Below are positions 38,339 through 46,390 of a stretch of 59,636 nt of DNA, one piece after another. The translations under genes were made by a program, and so were the position numbers. This DNA comes from Candidatus Pacearchaeota archaeon. Its GTDB lineage: Archaea; Nanobdellota; Nanobdellia; UBA10117; JAFCGA01. Where the stretch lies: NCBI GenBank assembly GCA_017608345.1, contig JAFCGA010000005.1:1-59636 (forward strand). Reading direction: 5' to 3'. The notes beneath the pieces were generated by a model. That model had not been told where the DNA came from. It did no database searches and was given only the letters and a program-made list of their open reading frames with translations. Each line of letters starts with the position of its first letter. Within the stretch, counting starts at the first letter, position 1.

Positions 38339-38541
38339 GGGCCTGTAGCTCAGTCACTGCCCCCTTTCTTTGCGAAAGAAAGGTGGTAAGGTAGCCCCAA
38401 AGAAAGCGTATTACTCAGCTCCGCCGGAGCTTCGAAAATAAGGGCTGCCTACTTGGCAGCTGAAGTGGATAGAGCACTAGCCTTCTAATCCGAAAGGATG
38501 AAGAGAGCTAGGTGTCGAGGGTTCGAATCCCTTCGGGCCCG
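38339..38541 (+). tRNA. tRNA-Arg (UCU) with two introns
   Basis: Removing two BHB introns gives a perfect 75-nt cloverleaf. Acceptor GGGCCTG (38339-38345) pairs with CGGGCCC (38534-38540), with discriminator G at 38541. Intron 1 (38356-38465, 110 nt) interrupts the D-loop: central helix TCAG/CTGA, bulges TCA and AGT, intron stem CTGCC/GGCAG; splicing restores GCTCAGTCTGGATAGAGC. Intron 2 (38488-38505, 18 nt) is at the canonical 37/38 site: helix CTTC/GAAG, bulge AGA and a GAAA-capped ATCC/GGAT hairpin. The anticodon stem is CTAGC/GCTAG with loop CTTCTAA (anticodon TCT); the T-loop is TTCGAAT. Intron 1 also contains the hairpins CCTTTCTTT-GCG-AAAGAAAGG and AGCTCC-GCC-GGAGCT. EndA, encoded at 48847, is the expected splicing enzyme. 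Confidence 0.93.
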
Positions 38542-38595
38542 CTAATTATTTTCGAGCGCCAGCGAGCAATATTATTCTTTTCTTTGGACGCCTAG

Positions 38596-38620
38596 TTTCT
38601 TTTCTTCTTAAGAAAAGAAA
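38596..38620. repeat. 11-bp purine/pyrimidine hairpin
   Basis: TTTCTTTTCTT (38596-38606) and AAGAAAAGAAA (38610-38620) form a perfect stem with a CTT loop. It lies between tRNA-Arg and the next surface gene. Whether it helps end the tRNA transcript or acts at DNA level cannot be told. Confidence 0.45.
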
Positions 38621-38687
38621 ATGGCAAAGCAAAAGCTTTTTAATATTTACTGAACAGTAGCTACCATTCACTTCGGAGTGTTCCAAA

Positions 38688-40628
38688 ATGATTAAATTAA
38701 AAAACATATTATTAGGAATTTTAGTTGTAGCTTTAGCTTCACTAATAGTTAGCAGCGTAAGTGCTACTACACCAACGGCTGCAGGTGGAATTATCCCTAC
38801 AGATGAAGATACAACTTATGCCTTCAAGCTAGCTGATTTTGATTCAAGTTTCGCTGACGCTGATGGCGATACTTTCAAGGCAATACAAATCACTCAACTA
38901 GAATCAGTTGGGGATCTTAAATATAACAATCAGGATGTAACTGCGGGACAAAATATAAGTAAAGAAGATATCTATGCTGGAAAATTAATTTTCGTCCCAA
39001 AAGCTAATGAACATGGCGTAAATTATGACTCATTCAAATTCAAAGTTATAGATAGCGCAGATGAAATATCTGCCGCAGAGTATGATATTAGCATAACTGT
39101 TAATGCGATTAATGACCTTCCTACGTTCAGTGCTTGGGATTTCAGCTCAATCATATTAAAAGAAGAAACAGCTTTCACATTTGACGTTGATGCAACTGAT
39201 GTTGATGTCGGTGATATTCTTACATACTCTTGGACAGTTAGTCCAGCGCTAATTAGTTTAACAATCGATCCAGTAACTGGAATAATCTCTGGAACGCCAG
39301 TAAACAGCGATGAAGGAGTTTATACTGCTACATTAAACGTAGCTGACGGCGGGCTAGAAGAAGTAACTCAAGCTGTTGAATTCTACATCAATGACAGGTA
39401 CGACGATGGCGTACTAACTCTCGATGTGAACTTCGATGACTTAACTGGCGATGATGATAGACATTATCCCGGAGATATTATTGAAATAGAAGTCGAAGTT
39501 GACAACGACGGAGGCTTTAATGTTCAAGATCTGACCGTCACAATTGAATGTGATGCATTGGATATTGACGAAGAAATAGATATTAATGAAGTCGACGAGG
39601 ATGAGGCAGTTACTGAAACAATTGAAATCCAAATTCCTTATGATGCAGAAGACAGGACTTATCGCTTTGATATCCGAGTAATTGGTCAAGACGATAGTGA
39701 TGATGAAGATTATCACAGCGACGTTTTCTTCGAAGGCGATTTAGAACTCATAGATCTAGACGTAAGACGAGGAAATCATGATATAATTTTCGAGAGCCTT
39801 AAGGTAACTCCTAGCGAAGTTGATGCAGGTAATATTGTATCTATTCGAGCAGAAGTTACTAACATCGGTGAGAAAAATGAAGAAAATGTCAGAATAACTC
39901 TTAAGAATACTAACTTAGGATTAAACGAAGAATCTACTGAATTTGATCTCAAGGTTGACAAGTCTAAGCGAATAACTTGGGATATAGAACTTCCTAAAAC
40001 CACTGAAAACGGAGAATATATCTTAGAAGCTGTAATTAGCTATGATGATGACAGCTATGATGAAGAGGATACACTTCTAGCTCAGACAGTCACAATTAAA
40101 GTAAGCGGTGGATCTGCTGTTCCGGATGCAGATGCAGACACAACTGTAGGAGCTGCTACATTAGACGTCACTTCAGCTAGTTTAGTAAGCGCAAATACTG
40201 GAGAAGCTGCTAAATTTGAACTAATGCTTACAAATAATGCTGAGACCACTGAAATTTATCAGATTAGAGCATCAGGAGTAAATGATTGGGCTACATACAC
40301 TATTGAAGCTGGTGGAGAAGCTAATGAAGTTTCACTAACACCTGGAACTAGCTTAACCATTTATGCCTATTTAACTCCAAAAGACAGTGCTCAAACTGGA
40401 CAATATACTGCAACTATTTCAGTATATTCAAATTCACAACTACTTGACTCAGAACTACTAACTGTAGACGTGACTGCAAAACAAATAACTACTATAAACA
40501 CCGGAATTGGATCTGCAATATCCTTCAGACCAACTGATACAACAATTGGTTGGTATGTACTGGGAGTTGTAGCAATGTTCGGAATAGTGGTTGCCGCAAT
40601 CACGGTTTATAAGATTAAGAAAGATTGA
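38688..40628 (+). CDS. Membrane-anchored surface protein with cadherin/Ig-like and NEW3-like domains
   Basis: The 646-residue protein has a signal peptide (MIKLKNILLGILVVALASLI, cleavage near VSA-TTP). Residues 30-150 resemble a tandem cadherin-like/Ig module (FVPKANEHGVNYDSFKFKV); 150-245 resemble an He_PIG domain (SLTIDPVTGIISGTPVNSDEG). Two acidic CARDB/NEW3-like domains follow (245-470), then a NEW3-like domain (490-600; PGTSLTIYAYLTPKDSAQTG). A C-terminal helix (WYVLGVVAMFGIVVAAITVY) and a basic tail anchor it. GGAG lies 11-14 bases before the ATG in the leader word ACTTCGGAG, which is shared with the next gene. The high Asp content suggests calcium or salt binding. It may be an S-layer or cell-envelope scaffold protein; the exact role is not shown. 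Confidence 0.88.
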   Translation: MIKLKNILLGILVVALASLIVSSVSATTPTAAGGIIPTDEDTTYAFKLADFDSSFADADGDTFKAIQITQLESVGDLKYNNQDVTAGQNISKEDIYAGKLIFVPKANEHGVNYDSFKFKVIDSADEISAAEYDISITVNAINDLPTFSAWDFSSIILKEETAFTFDVDATDVDVGDILTYSWTVSPALISLTIDPVTGIISGTPVNSDEGVYTATLNVADGGLEEVTQAVEFYINDRYDDGVLTLDVNFDDLTGDDDRHYPGDIIEIEVEVDNDGGFNVQDLTVTIECDALDIDEEIDINEVDEDEAVTETIEIQIPYDAEDRTYRFDIRVIGQDDSDDEDYHSDVFFEGDLELIDLDVRRGNHDIIFESLKVTPSEVDAGNIVSIRAEVTNIGEKNEENVRITLKNTNLGLNEESTEFDLKVDKSKRITWDIELPKTTENGEYILEAVISYDDDSYDEEDTLLAQTVTIKVSGGSAVPDADADTTVGAATLDVTSASLVSANTGEAAKFELMLTNNAETTEIYQIRASGVNDWATYTIEAGGEANEVSLTPGTSLTIYAYLTPKDSAQTGQYTATISVYSNSQLLDSELLTVDVTAKQITTINTGIGSAISFRPTDTTIGWYVLGVVAMFGIVVAAITVYKIKKD

Positions 40629-40712
40629 GTATCAAGAAGTGGTGCCACAAGAAAGGCTTTTAAGTCTTTCTTTACTTACTAGTAATATTCGAATTTACTT
40701 CGGAGGATAAAA

Positions 40713-42305
40713 ATGAAAAACATCTTTAGAACAATAGTACTTTGCCTAGTTGGTCTAGTACTGATGACTACAATGGCTACTGTTCCAGCAGCCGCAAGCA
40801 TATATGAAAGCGGTAATGAACTAACGGAAAATTATTTTACCGTGACAAATGCAGCTGGTTCAACAATTACTCTTAGCGTTCCTACAACTGATGATATAAC
40901 TACTAACGAATTTACACTTGTAATTGGTGGTGTTAACCTCGGAACTATAACTCTACCCGATATGCCAAAGGAGAGTCACGACTTTGTCACTCTTTCAGTA
41001 GCAGATCTAGCAGCAAGAGTTCCAGGAATTAATACTGCTATCGGAACTTACGAAGTTCCAGTAGAACTTATAGATGCAAGTGGAGATAATAAGTTAGCAG
41101 ACGGATCTACTATCACAATAGTAGTTGAAGAAGCTGTACCTTCTAAGAATGTACCTACAGCTCAACACTTAATTGATGATGTTGACTTTGAAGACGAAGT
41201 TTCTCCTGAAGATCAAGTAGAAATAGAAATTACATTAAAAACAGATGAAGGCGAGATATACGAAGACGTAACAATCGAAGCATGGATCGCTGACGCTGAT
41301 GGAGACAGACTTTCTAGCAAAGTAAAGACTAACGAGTTCAATCTAGGTAAGCTAACTGATGATGATGAAAAAACCAAGGTTCTTACTGTAACGATCCCAG
41401 AAGACGCTGATGAGGGAACATACTACCTAAATGTAAGAGTTGAAGGTGAGGAAGATAATCGAAAAGGATTACTTTCTATTGTTAGTGAATTAGATGCTAA
41501 TGGATTCGACAACGAATTAGCTGTCGAGAGAAACGATCATAGCGTAAAGATACTTTACTTAAACTACGATTCAAATGTAGCAGCTGGTGAAACCGCTGAT
41601 TTCGCACTTGGACTTCTTAACAACGGTCGAGAAGATCAAGCAGTTAAAGTAAGAATGAGTGTCGCTGGATTAGATATCTCTCAAACTTCCGGAAGCATTA
41701 ATGTACAAGTTGATGAGTTCGCACCTGCGTATTTCTCAATAGCTGTACCTGCTGGTGCAGAATCTGGAGAGTACACAGTCAAAGTAAATGTATACAACGA
41801 AGAAGTTGACTTTACTAAGACTTACACTCTTGAAGTTGAGGGTGCAGGAGCAACAGTAACACCTACGGCTAATGGACTTGCTATTGGCGCTGACGCAACA
41901 AGCAAGCAAGTATCTGCAGCTGGCGGAGTTTACTTAATAACTCTTACCAACAACGATGCTAGTGCAAAAACATACACTATGGATGTAACTGGTGCAAGCA
42001 CATGGGCTGATTATTCAATCAATCCAGCAACTGTGACTGTAGCTCCAGGTACAAGCGAAATAGTATCTGTTTACCTAAGTCCTAACAAGGATGCAAGCGG
42101 TACACAAACCTTCACAGTTAATGTGAAAGATGGTGCTACTGTTGTAGACTCAATCGGACTTACAGCACAAGTTTCCGCTAACGATGGTCCAACTGTAACT
42201 TCCTACATAACTACTGCACTACAGTGGTTAGTTGCTGCTCTTATTGTTGTAGCAATCGTACTAGGAATTGCTTGGGCTTTCAAGCGAGAATCTAACAAAG
42301 AATAA
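40713..42305 (+). CDS. Membrane-anchored surface protein with NEW3/CARDB-like repeats
   Basis: The 530-residue protein has a signal peptide (MKNIFRTIVLCLVGLVLMTT, cleavage near AAA-SIY), an N-terminal beta domain (30-150), an acidic CARDB-like domain (155-270; DVTIEAWIADADGD-like), a second (285-385; VKILYLNYDSNVAAGETADF) and a NEW3-like domain (395-490; VTVAPGTSEIVSVYLSP). A C-terminal helix (WLVAALIVVAIVLGIAWAF) and KRESNKE tail complete it. The ending of the ectodomain closely parallels the preceding 646-residue protein, so the two are paralogues. GGAGG at 40702-40706 is a strong ribosome-binding site. A strong terminator hairpin follows, so the pair forms a likely transcription unit, perhaps highly expressed judging by the good SD and terminator. 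Confidence 0.88.
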   Translation: MKNIFRTIVLCLVGLVLMTTMATVPAAASIYESGNELTENYFTVTNAAGSTITLSVPTTDDITTNEFTLVIGGVNLGTITLPDMPKESHDFVTLSVADLAARVPGINTAIGTYEVPVELIDASGDNKLADGSTITIVVEEAVPSKNVPTAQHLIDDVDFEDEVSPEDQVEIEITLKTDEGEIYEDVTIEAWIADADGDRLSSKVKTNEFNLGKLTDDDEKTKVLTVTIPEDADEGTYYLNVRVEGEEDNRKGLLSIVSELDANGFDNELAVERNDHSVKILYLNYDSNVAAGETADFALGLLNNGREDQAVKVRMSVAGLDISQTSGSINVQVDEFAPAYFSIAVPAGAESGEYTVKVNVYNEEVDFTKTYTLEVEGAGATVTPTANGLAIGADATSKQVSAAGGVYLITLTNNDASAKTYTMDVTGASTWADYSINPATVTVAPGTSEIVSVYLSPNKDASGTQTFTVNVKDGATVVDSIGLTAQVSANDGPTVTSYITTALQWLVAALIVVAIVLGIAWAFKRESNKE

Positions 42306-42309
42306 ATCG

Positions 42310-42356
42310 AGAAGCACTAAGGTGCTTCTAACTTCTTTTATTTTTATTTTATTTTC
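42310..42356 (+). terminator. Hairpin plus T-rich terminator
   Basis: AGAAGCAC (42310-42317) and GTGCTTCT (42322-42329) form an 8-base stem with a TAAG loop, followed by a long T-rich tract to about 42356. This is a convincing 3' end for the preceding surface gene. Confidence 0.8.
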
Positions 42357-42445
42357 TTATTATATATTTTTTATTAGGGTTATAGTAATTTATTACTCAA
42401 TAATAGACCTATAGTCTACTATTATTATAATATACTAGCAAAAAG

Positions 42446-42454
42446 TATATATAC
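42446..42454 (+). promoter_or_regulatory. TATA box of the structured leader
   Basis: TATATATAC lies about 25 bases before the first paired base of the structured region (42476). An archaeal start site is therefore expected almost exactly where the folded RNA begins and about 350 bases before the downstream ATG. Confidence 0.6.
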
Positions 42455-42475
42455 GGCTCTCAGGTTGTTCTAGCG

Positions 42476-42816
42476 AGTATCATTGTAAATCATTACTCAC
42501 ACATAATTACTTGATTTGCAACCCGAAAATCTACGATTAGTAGATTTTTGTTGTCTTACGGTGATACTAATTTACATTCGGTAATAACTATGAGCTCGTT
42601 AAATAACCAAAATCCACTCTCGGCCAGACCTAGCACTGAAGTGCTAGGTATTATTGATCCAGCCGCGGATTTTGGAATTGAACATCGCTCAGAACAGCGT
42701 TCCGAGCGCCAACGCGAACGAAGTCCGTTTGGTCGTACTAACATACGAGGTACCGTGGCCTCGGAGAAGCGTAGAATAAGCGGAAACGGGACAAAGAGGT
42801 CGAATTTCTGCTTTGT
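42476..42816 (+). ncRNA. Candidate structured RNA or long 5' leader
   Basis: Consecutive perfect or near-perfect stems fill this stretch. AGTATCA (42476-42482) pairs with TGATACT (42562-42568). AAAATCTAC (42526-42534) pairs with GTAGATTTT (42540-42548), closed by CAAC/GTTG. CCAAAATCC (42607-42615) pairs with GGATTTTGG (42667-42675), with inner CGGC/GCCG and ACCTAGCAC-TGAA-GTGCTAGGT (42628-42649). CGCTCaGAAC pairs with GTTCcGAGCG (42686-42708), CGAGG (42746-42750) with CCTCG (42759-42763), and AAGCGGAAA (42778-42786) with TTTCTGCTT (42805-42813). It is visibly more GC-rich than flanking DNA. It could be a riboregulatory leader of the downstream surface gene or an independent RNA. I do not recognise a known family (no RNase P or SRP core motifs seen). 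A reading frame is open across it but is probably incidental. Confidence 0.6.
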
Positions 42817-42826
42817 TAAACCCACG

Positions 42827-45304
42827 ATGTTCAATAAAAAAATATTATTAATTCTTCTATTATTAGTAGCTCTACCATCAGTTCTAGCTGAATTCTCTAT
42901 TGATATTCAACCTGAAACGCGGCAATCTTGCCCTACTGAAATCAATTTATTTACAATCCCTATAACAAATACTGGCTCAGACCAGAGCATCTATACTATT
43001 TCTCTTTCTGGCAGCGCTGCAAAATGGGCGGTTGCTGCACCACCGGGCTTTGTTCTAAGTCCTGGGGAAACTCAGGCGGTTTTTGTTTATGTTACTCCTT
43101 CTCGCGATGTTCGAATTGGCAGGTATTCTTTAGATATCAGTATAAATGATGGCAAGGCATCACGCACAATAACTGAAGAGATTATAATAAAAGAGTGCTT
43201 TGGAGCTACACTACTCGTTGCAGAAGCTGAGAAGACGATCTGCTCCTGTGAAGAGACAGATTTCTTATTCAAACTCACTAACTCAGGTGAATGGGTTGAG
43301 AATTATATACTGCATGCAGCTGGCAGCGCTAGTATTTGGGCTACGACTAGCGAGCAAGTAGTACGACTTCAACCCGGTGAAAGCAAGGAAATCTTAGTTC
43401 ATATTGCTCCAGGATGCGAGAATATTGGCGTTTATGGATTAACCCTAACCGCAGATTCTGAAACTAGCGAAGCTGTTGACTCGGCGAATGTTGGTCTAGT
43501 AATTAAAGGATGTTATGATTTTAATGCGTATCTTGAGCAGAATTACTACTCTTTCTGCGAGAATTCCGAGATTAAAGTACCAATAACTATTGAAAACAAG
43601 GGTACTTCCTCAGATAAGTATAAATTAAGTGTTTCAGGGCCTAGCTGGATCTCCCTAGATAAGACAAAATTAGAGATTAATGGTGGTGGCGGTGCAACTG
43701 TAAATCTTGTTGCATTTCCAGCATACGGCGTTTCTGGAAAGAACTCTGCTAAGATAGCTATTGAATCAGATAAAGGCTCTGAGCGGAAAGAGATCGAAGT
43801 TGATCTAAACGTGCAAACTTGCTACTCAACTCAGCTAGAAGCAACTAAAAGCAGTGATTCCCTATGCCCTGGAACGCAAGCCGAGCACAAAATTGTTCTG
43901 ACTAATGCAGGTAGCTTCGACGAGACTTACTCATTATCAATAAGTGGTGCTAATTGGGCTTCACTAGATGTCACAACAATAACTCTAAATCCTTCCGAAA
44001 GTAAAGAAGTAACCCTGACCTTAGCTCCAGATATTAATACCGCACCTAAAAAATATGAGATTAGTATCTCGGCTAAGGCTCAGGACACTAGCGGTAGTAA
44101 AGCTAGCGCTAAGTTTGAAGCTGAAGTTCTAGCTAAGAATAAATGCTTAGGCGTTGAACTTTCTCCGGAGATCGACAGTACTAAGATAGAACTTGGTGGA
44201 ACCGCACTAATACCAATCACCATAAAGAACTCGGGAATTCAGAAAACTAAATATACTCTAGATATTAGCGGGAATGGCGCTAGTTATGCGCAGCTAAACC
44301 CTAGCGCGCTTGAAGTAGCTGGCGGGGAGTCTGATAAGACCTACCTTTACATATCTGCTCCAGATAAAAGCATAATTGGAGAATATTCACTAACTCTCTC
44401 TGCGCGAGACGAGAAAGGGGTGGTTAGCAGCTCTAGCGAGATTAGTTTTGAAATAGTTGATGAGATTGTTGGCAAGGACGGAGAAGATGTAATTACTCCT
44501 CCCGTTAATGACTCTGAAGATGCTAAGCAATTAGATAATGCATCTACTTCTAGCGATTTGATAGATAAGATTCCATCTGCTTCAGGAATATATACTTACT
44601 TAAAAGAGCACATTTTTCTAACAATTTTCCTAGTTATAGTACTCATAATCATCATTGGGTGGATGATTTCTAAAGCAGGGAAAGACGATTCGGAGGACTT
44701 CATCGATGATTTCTATGACGATGAACCTCTCGAAGAAACAAAAACTAAAGACGAGAAGAAAGGACTCTGGAAGCGCTTCACTGCGTGGATGAATGCTGAA
44801 GACATCGAAGAATTTGAAGTCGGATGGGACCTAGATGAGGAAAAAGCTTCTAAGAAAGCTGAGAAAAAAGCAGCTGAGCCGAAAGTAGAAGAAAAAAAGA
44901 AAGGGCTTTGGCAGAAGTTTAGTGATTGGCTAGAAGAAGACCTTGATGAAGAGCCTGCAACAAAATCCAAGCCGAAAATAAAACCAAAAAAAGAGAAAAG
45001 CAAGACTGAGGAGAAAAAGGGTGCTTGGCAGAAGTTCACAGAATGGATAAACGAAGAAGGCGAGGATGGTTTCTTCGAGCCCGAGCCAGAAGAAGAAGAT
45101 GTTTTTAGGAAGAAAACCTCTGCTAAAAAGAAAGATAAGAAGAGTTCTGAGCCAGAAAAGAAGGGCTTATGGTCTAAATTCATGGCTTGGCTAGAGGAAG
45201 ATGAGGTCCCATCTAAGAAAAAGCCTTCTACTCCTAAAAAGAAAAACGGGAAGAAAAAGAAAGGTGCTTGGCAGAAATTTACTGATTGGCTGGAAGAGGA
45301 ATAG
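42827..45304 (+). CDS. Surface protein with NEW3-like repeats and repeated KKGxW cytoplasmic tail
   Basis: The frame is open from 42548, but ATG 42827 (MFNKKILLILLLLVALPSVLA) supplies a textbook signal peptide, so an 825-residue product is chosen. The ectodomain (23-560) contains about five NEW3-like domains, each beginning near a Cys (ETRQSCPTEINLF, FYSFCENSEIKVPITIENKG-type) and containing SGxxxWA/S and LxPGExK. A membrane helix (FLTIFLVIVLIIIIGWMI) spans about 596-615. The C-terminal 210 residues are cytoplasmic, Lys/Glu-rich, and hold five copies of KKG(L/A)WxKFxxW(L/M/I) starting near residues 644, 691, 730, 778 and 811, each followed by acidic residues. The repeats could be amphipathic helices or docking peptides linking the envelope to a cytoplasmic partner. 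No family with this tail is recognised. Confidence 0.88.
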   Translation: MFNKKILLILLLLVALPSVLAEFSIDIQPETRQSCPTEINLFTIPITNTGSDQSIYTISLSGSAAKWAVAAPPGFVLSPGETQAVFVYVTPSRDVRIGRYSLDISINDGKASRTITEEIIIKECFGATLLVAEAEKTICSCEETDFLFKLTNSGEWVENYILHAAGSASIWATTSEQVVRLQPGESKEILVHIAPGCENIGVYGLTLTADSETSEAVDSANVGLVIKGCYDFNAYLEQNYYSFCENSEIKVPITIENKGTSSDKYKLSVSGPSWISLDKTKLEINGGGGATVNLVAFPAYGVSGKNSAKIAIESDKGSERKEIEVDLNVQTCYSTQLEATKSSDSLCPGTQAEHKIVLTNAGSFDETYSLSISGANWASLDVTTITLNPSESKEVTLTLAPDINTAPKKYEISISAKAQDTSGSKASAKFEAEVLAKNKCLGVELSPEIDSTKIELGGTALIPITIKNSGIQKTKYTLDISGNGASYAQLNPSALEVAGGESDKTYLYISAPDKSIIGEYSLTLSARDEKGVVSSSSEISFEIVDEIVGKDGEDVITPPVNDSEDAKQLDNASTSSDLIDKIPSASGIYTYLKEHIFLTIFLVIVLIIIIGWMISKAGKDDSEDFIDDFYDDEPLEETKTKDEKKGLWKRFTAWMNAEDIEEFEVGWDLDEEKASKKAEKKAAEPKVEEKKKGLWQKFSDWLEEDLDEEPATKSKPKIKPKKEKSKTEEKKGAWQKFTEWINEEGEDGFFEPEPEEEDVFRKKTSAKKKDKKSSEPEKKGLWSKFMAWLEEDEVPSKKKPSTPKKKNGKKKKGAWQKFTDWLEEE

Positions 45305-45306
45305 AA

Positions 45307-45339
45307 TTAAATGCTTATTTCCATAAAGTCCTTTGCCAT
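45307..45339 (-). pseudogene. Remnant of an rnz 3' end
   Basis: On the minus strand this stretch encodes L-MAKDFMEISI followed by TAA. The ten residues are identical to the last ten of the RNase Z at 45404-46303, but several codons differ synonymously and the stop codon is TAA instead of TAG. It has no upstream coding sequence and looks like the tail of a second, lost rnz allele. Confidence 0.65.
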
Positions 45340-45403
45340 CAGCCCTTTTATGTTTAGGAGTTGGTTGCATAATTAATTCGTCAAAAAGCGCTGGCGGAAA
45401 AAC

Positions 45404-46303
45404 CTAGATACTTATTTCCATAAAGTCCTTAGCCATTACAGTATTCTTAAACACGCTTTGGGCTTCCTTTTTGAGCTCGGAAACGTCTTTATATCGCTGG
45501 CTGAAGTGGGTCAGAACTAGCTTTTTAGCACCGGCTTTTTTTGCGATTCTAGCGGCTTGCTTAACGGTCATGTGACCGTGTTCTTTGCTCTTATCTTTCA
45601 ATTTATTCGAAAACGTACCTTCGCATATAAGCAAATCTGCGTCTTTGGCGAACTTTGGGAGGGTGACTATCTGCTCAGTATCCATAATAATAGCTACTTT
45701 CTTGCCTGGAACCTCGGTTGTGACGTCTTTTAGCTTGAATTTCTTGCCGTCGTAAGTTATGTCTTTGCCTTCGTGAAGTTTATCTAAAATCGGATGACCT
45801 TGCAAGTTATGCTTCTTGACAAAGCTTTTATCAATTCGATAGCGATCATTCTCCTGAAAACAGTACGCTATTGTCGGCACAGAGTGCTTGACAGGAATAG
45901 CTAGTATTTTATAGCCATCATCTTCGTCAATAACTTCTGTCTCTTTGAGATCTAATTCGTGTATGACTAATCGATAACTTAGCGTAACGCTTAGCGCTTT
46001 TCTCAAGTCCTGAATTCTCTCCTTGGTTCCCGCCGGACCGTAGATATGAAGCGTTCTGGATCTCCGGTTCATAGTTGAACTCTGTAAAAAACCAGGTAAC
46101 CCTAGTACATGATCCCCGTGCCAATGCGAAAGGAATATCTTAGTAATTTTCATAGGGCTCTCGCCAGCTATTCTTATTTGCCTCTGCGTTCCTTCACCAC
46201 AATCGAAAAGCAAGGAATCCGGCCCATAACGGATTAGTATTGCGGGGTGATTTCTGTCTTTTGTGGGGAATGAACTAGCGGTTCCGAGGAAGGTTACTTT
46301 CAT
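45404..46303 (-). CDS. rnz: Ribonuclease Z (tRNA 3'-end endonuclease)
   Basis: The 299-residue protein is a short-form tRNase Z of the metallo-beta-lactamase fold, which removes 3' trailers from pre-tRNAs. The N-terminus MKVTFLGTASSFPTKDRNHP and the zinc motif SHWHGDH (59-65) are diagnostic. Further family features are LLFDCGEGTQRQ (31-42), IMDTEQ and LICEGTF (metal ligand region), EHGHMTVKQAA and LVLTHFSQRY near the C-terminus. The length matches archaeal/bacterial RNase Z. It is a single gene convergent with the surface-protein gene upstream in the window. A remnant of another 3' end lies downstream. Both tRNA genes of the window lack an encoded CCA, so 3' maturation by this enzyme fits. 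Confidence 0.95.
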   Translation of the reverse strand: MKVTFLGTASSFPTKDRNHPAILIRYGPDSLLFDCGEGTQRQIRIAGESPMKITKIFLSHWHGDHVLGLPGFLQSSTMNRRSRTLHIYGPAGTKERIQDLRKALSVTLSYRLVIHELDLKETEVIDEDDGYKILAIPVKHSVPTIAYCFQENDRYRIDKSFVKKHNLQGHPILDKLHEGKDITYDGKKFKLKDVTTEVPGKKVAIIMDTEQIVTLPKFAKDADLLICEGTFSNKLKDKSKEHGHMTVKQAARIAKKAGAKKLVLTHFSQRYKDVSELKKEAQSVFKNTVMAKDFMEISI

Positions 46304-46390
46304 TGTGAATCTCTGATTTACAATCCCAAAAATCTACGGATTTTTGGTTATAAATATAGAACTTTAATCGTGCTTTATAAATATATAGTT

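Noticed and set aside
38356-38465. Mobile element inserted in the tRNA-Arg gene
   Set aside because: The insert has hairpins but no target duplication or recombinase, and its ends fit the BHB splicing rule exactly.
42607-42813. RNase P or SRP RNA gene
   Set aside because: I could not find the conserved core sequences of either RNA; a covariance search would be needed to revive this.
42548-42826. Coding extension of the 825-residue surface protein
   Set aside because: The frame is open but the encoded sequence is low-complexity and basic, no signal would be at the N-terminus, and the DNA is filled with perfect stems. ATG 42827 gives a textbook signal peptide.
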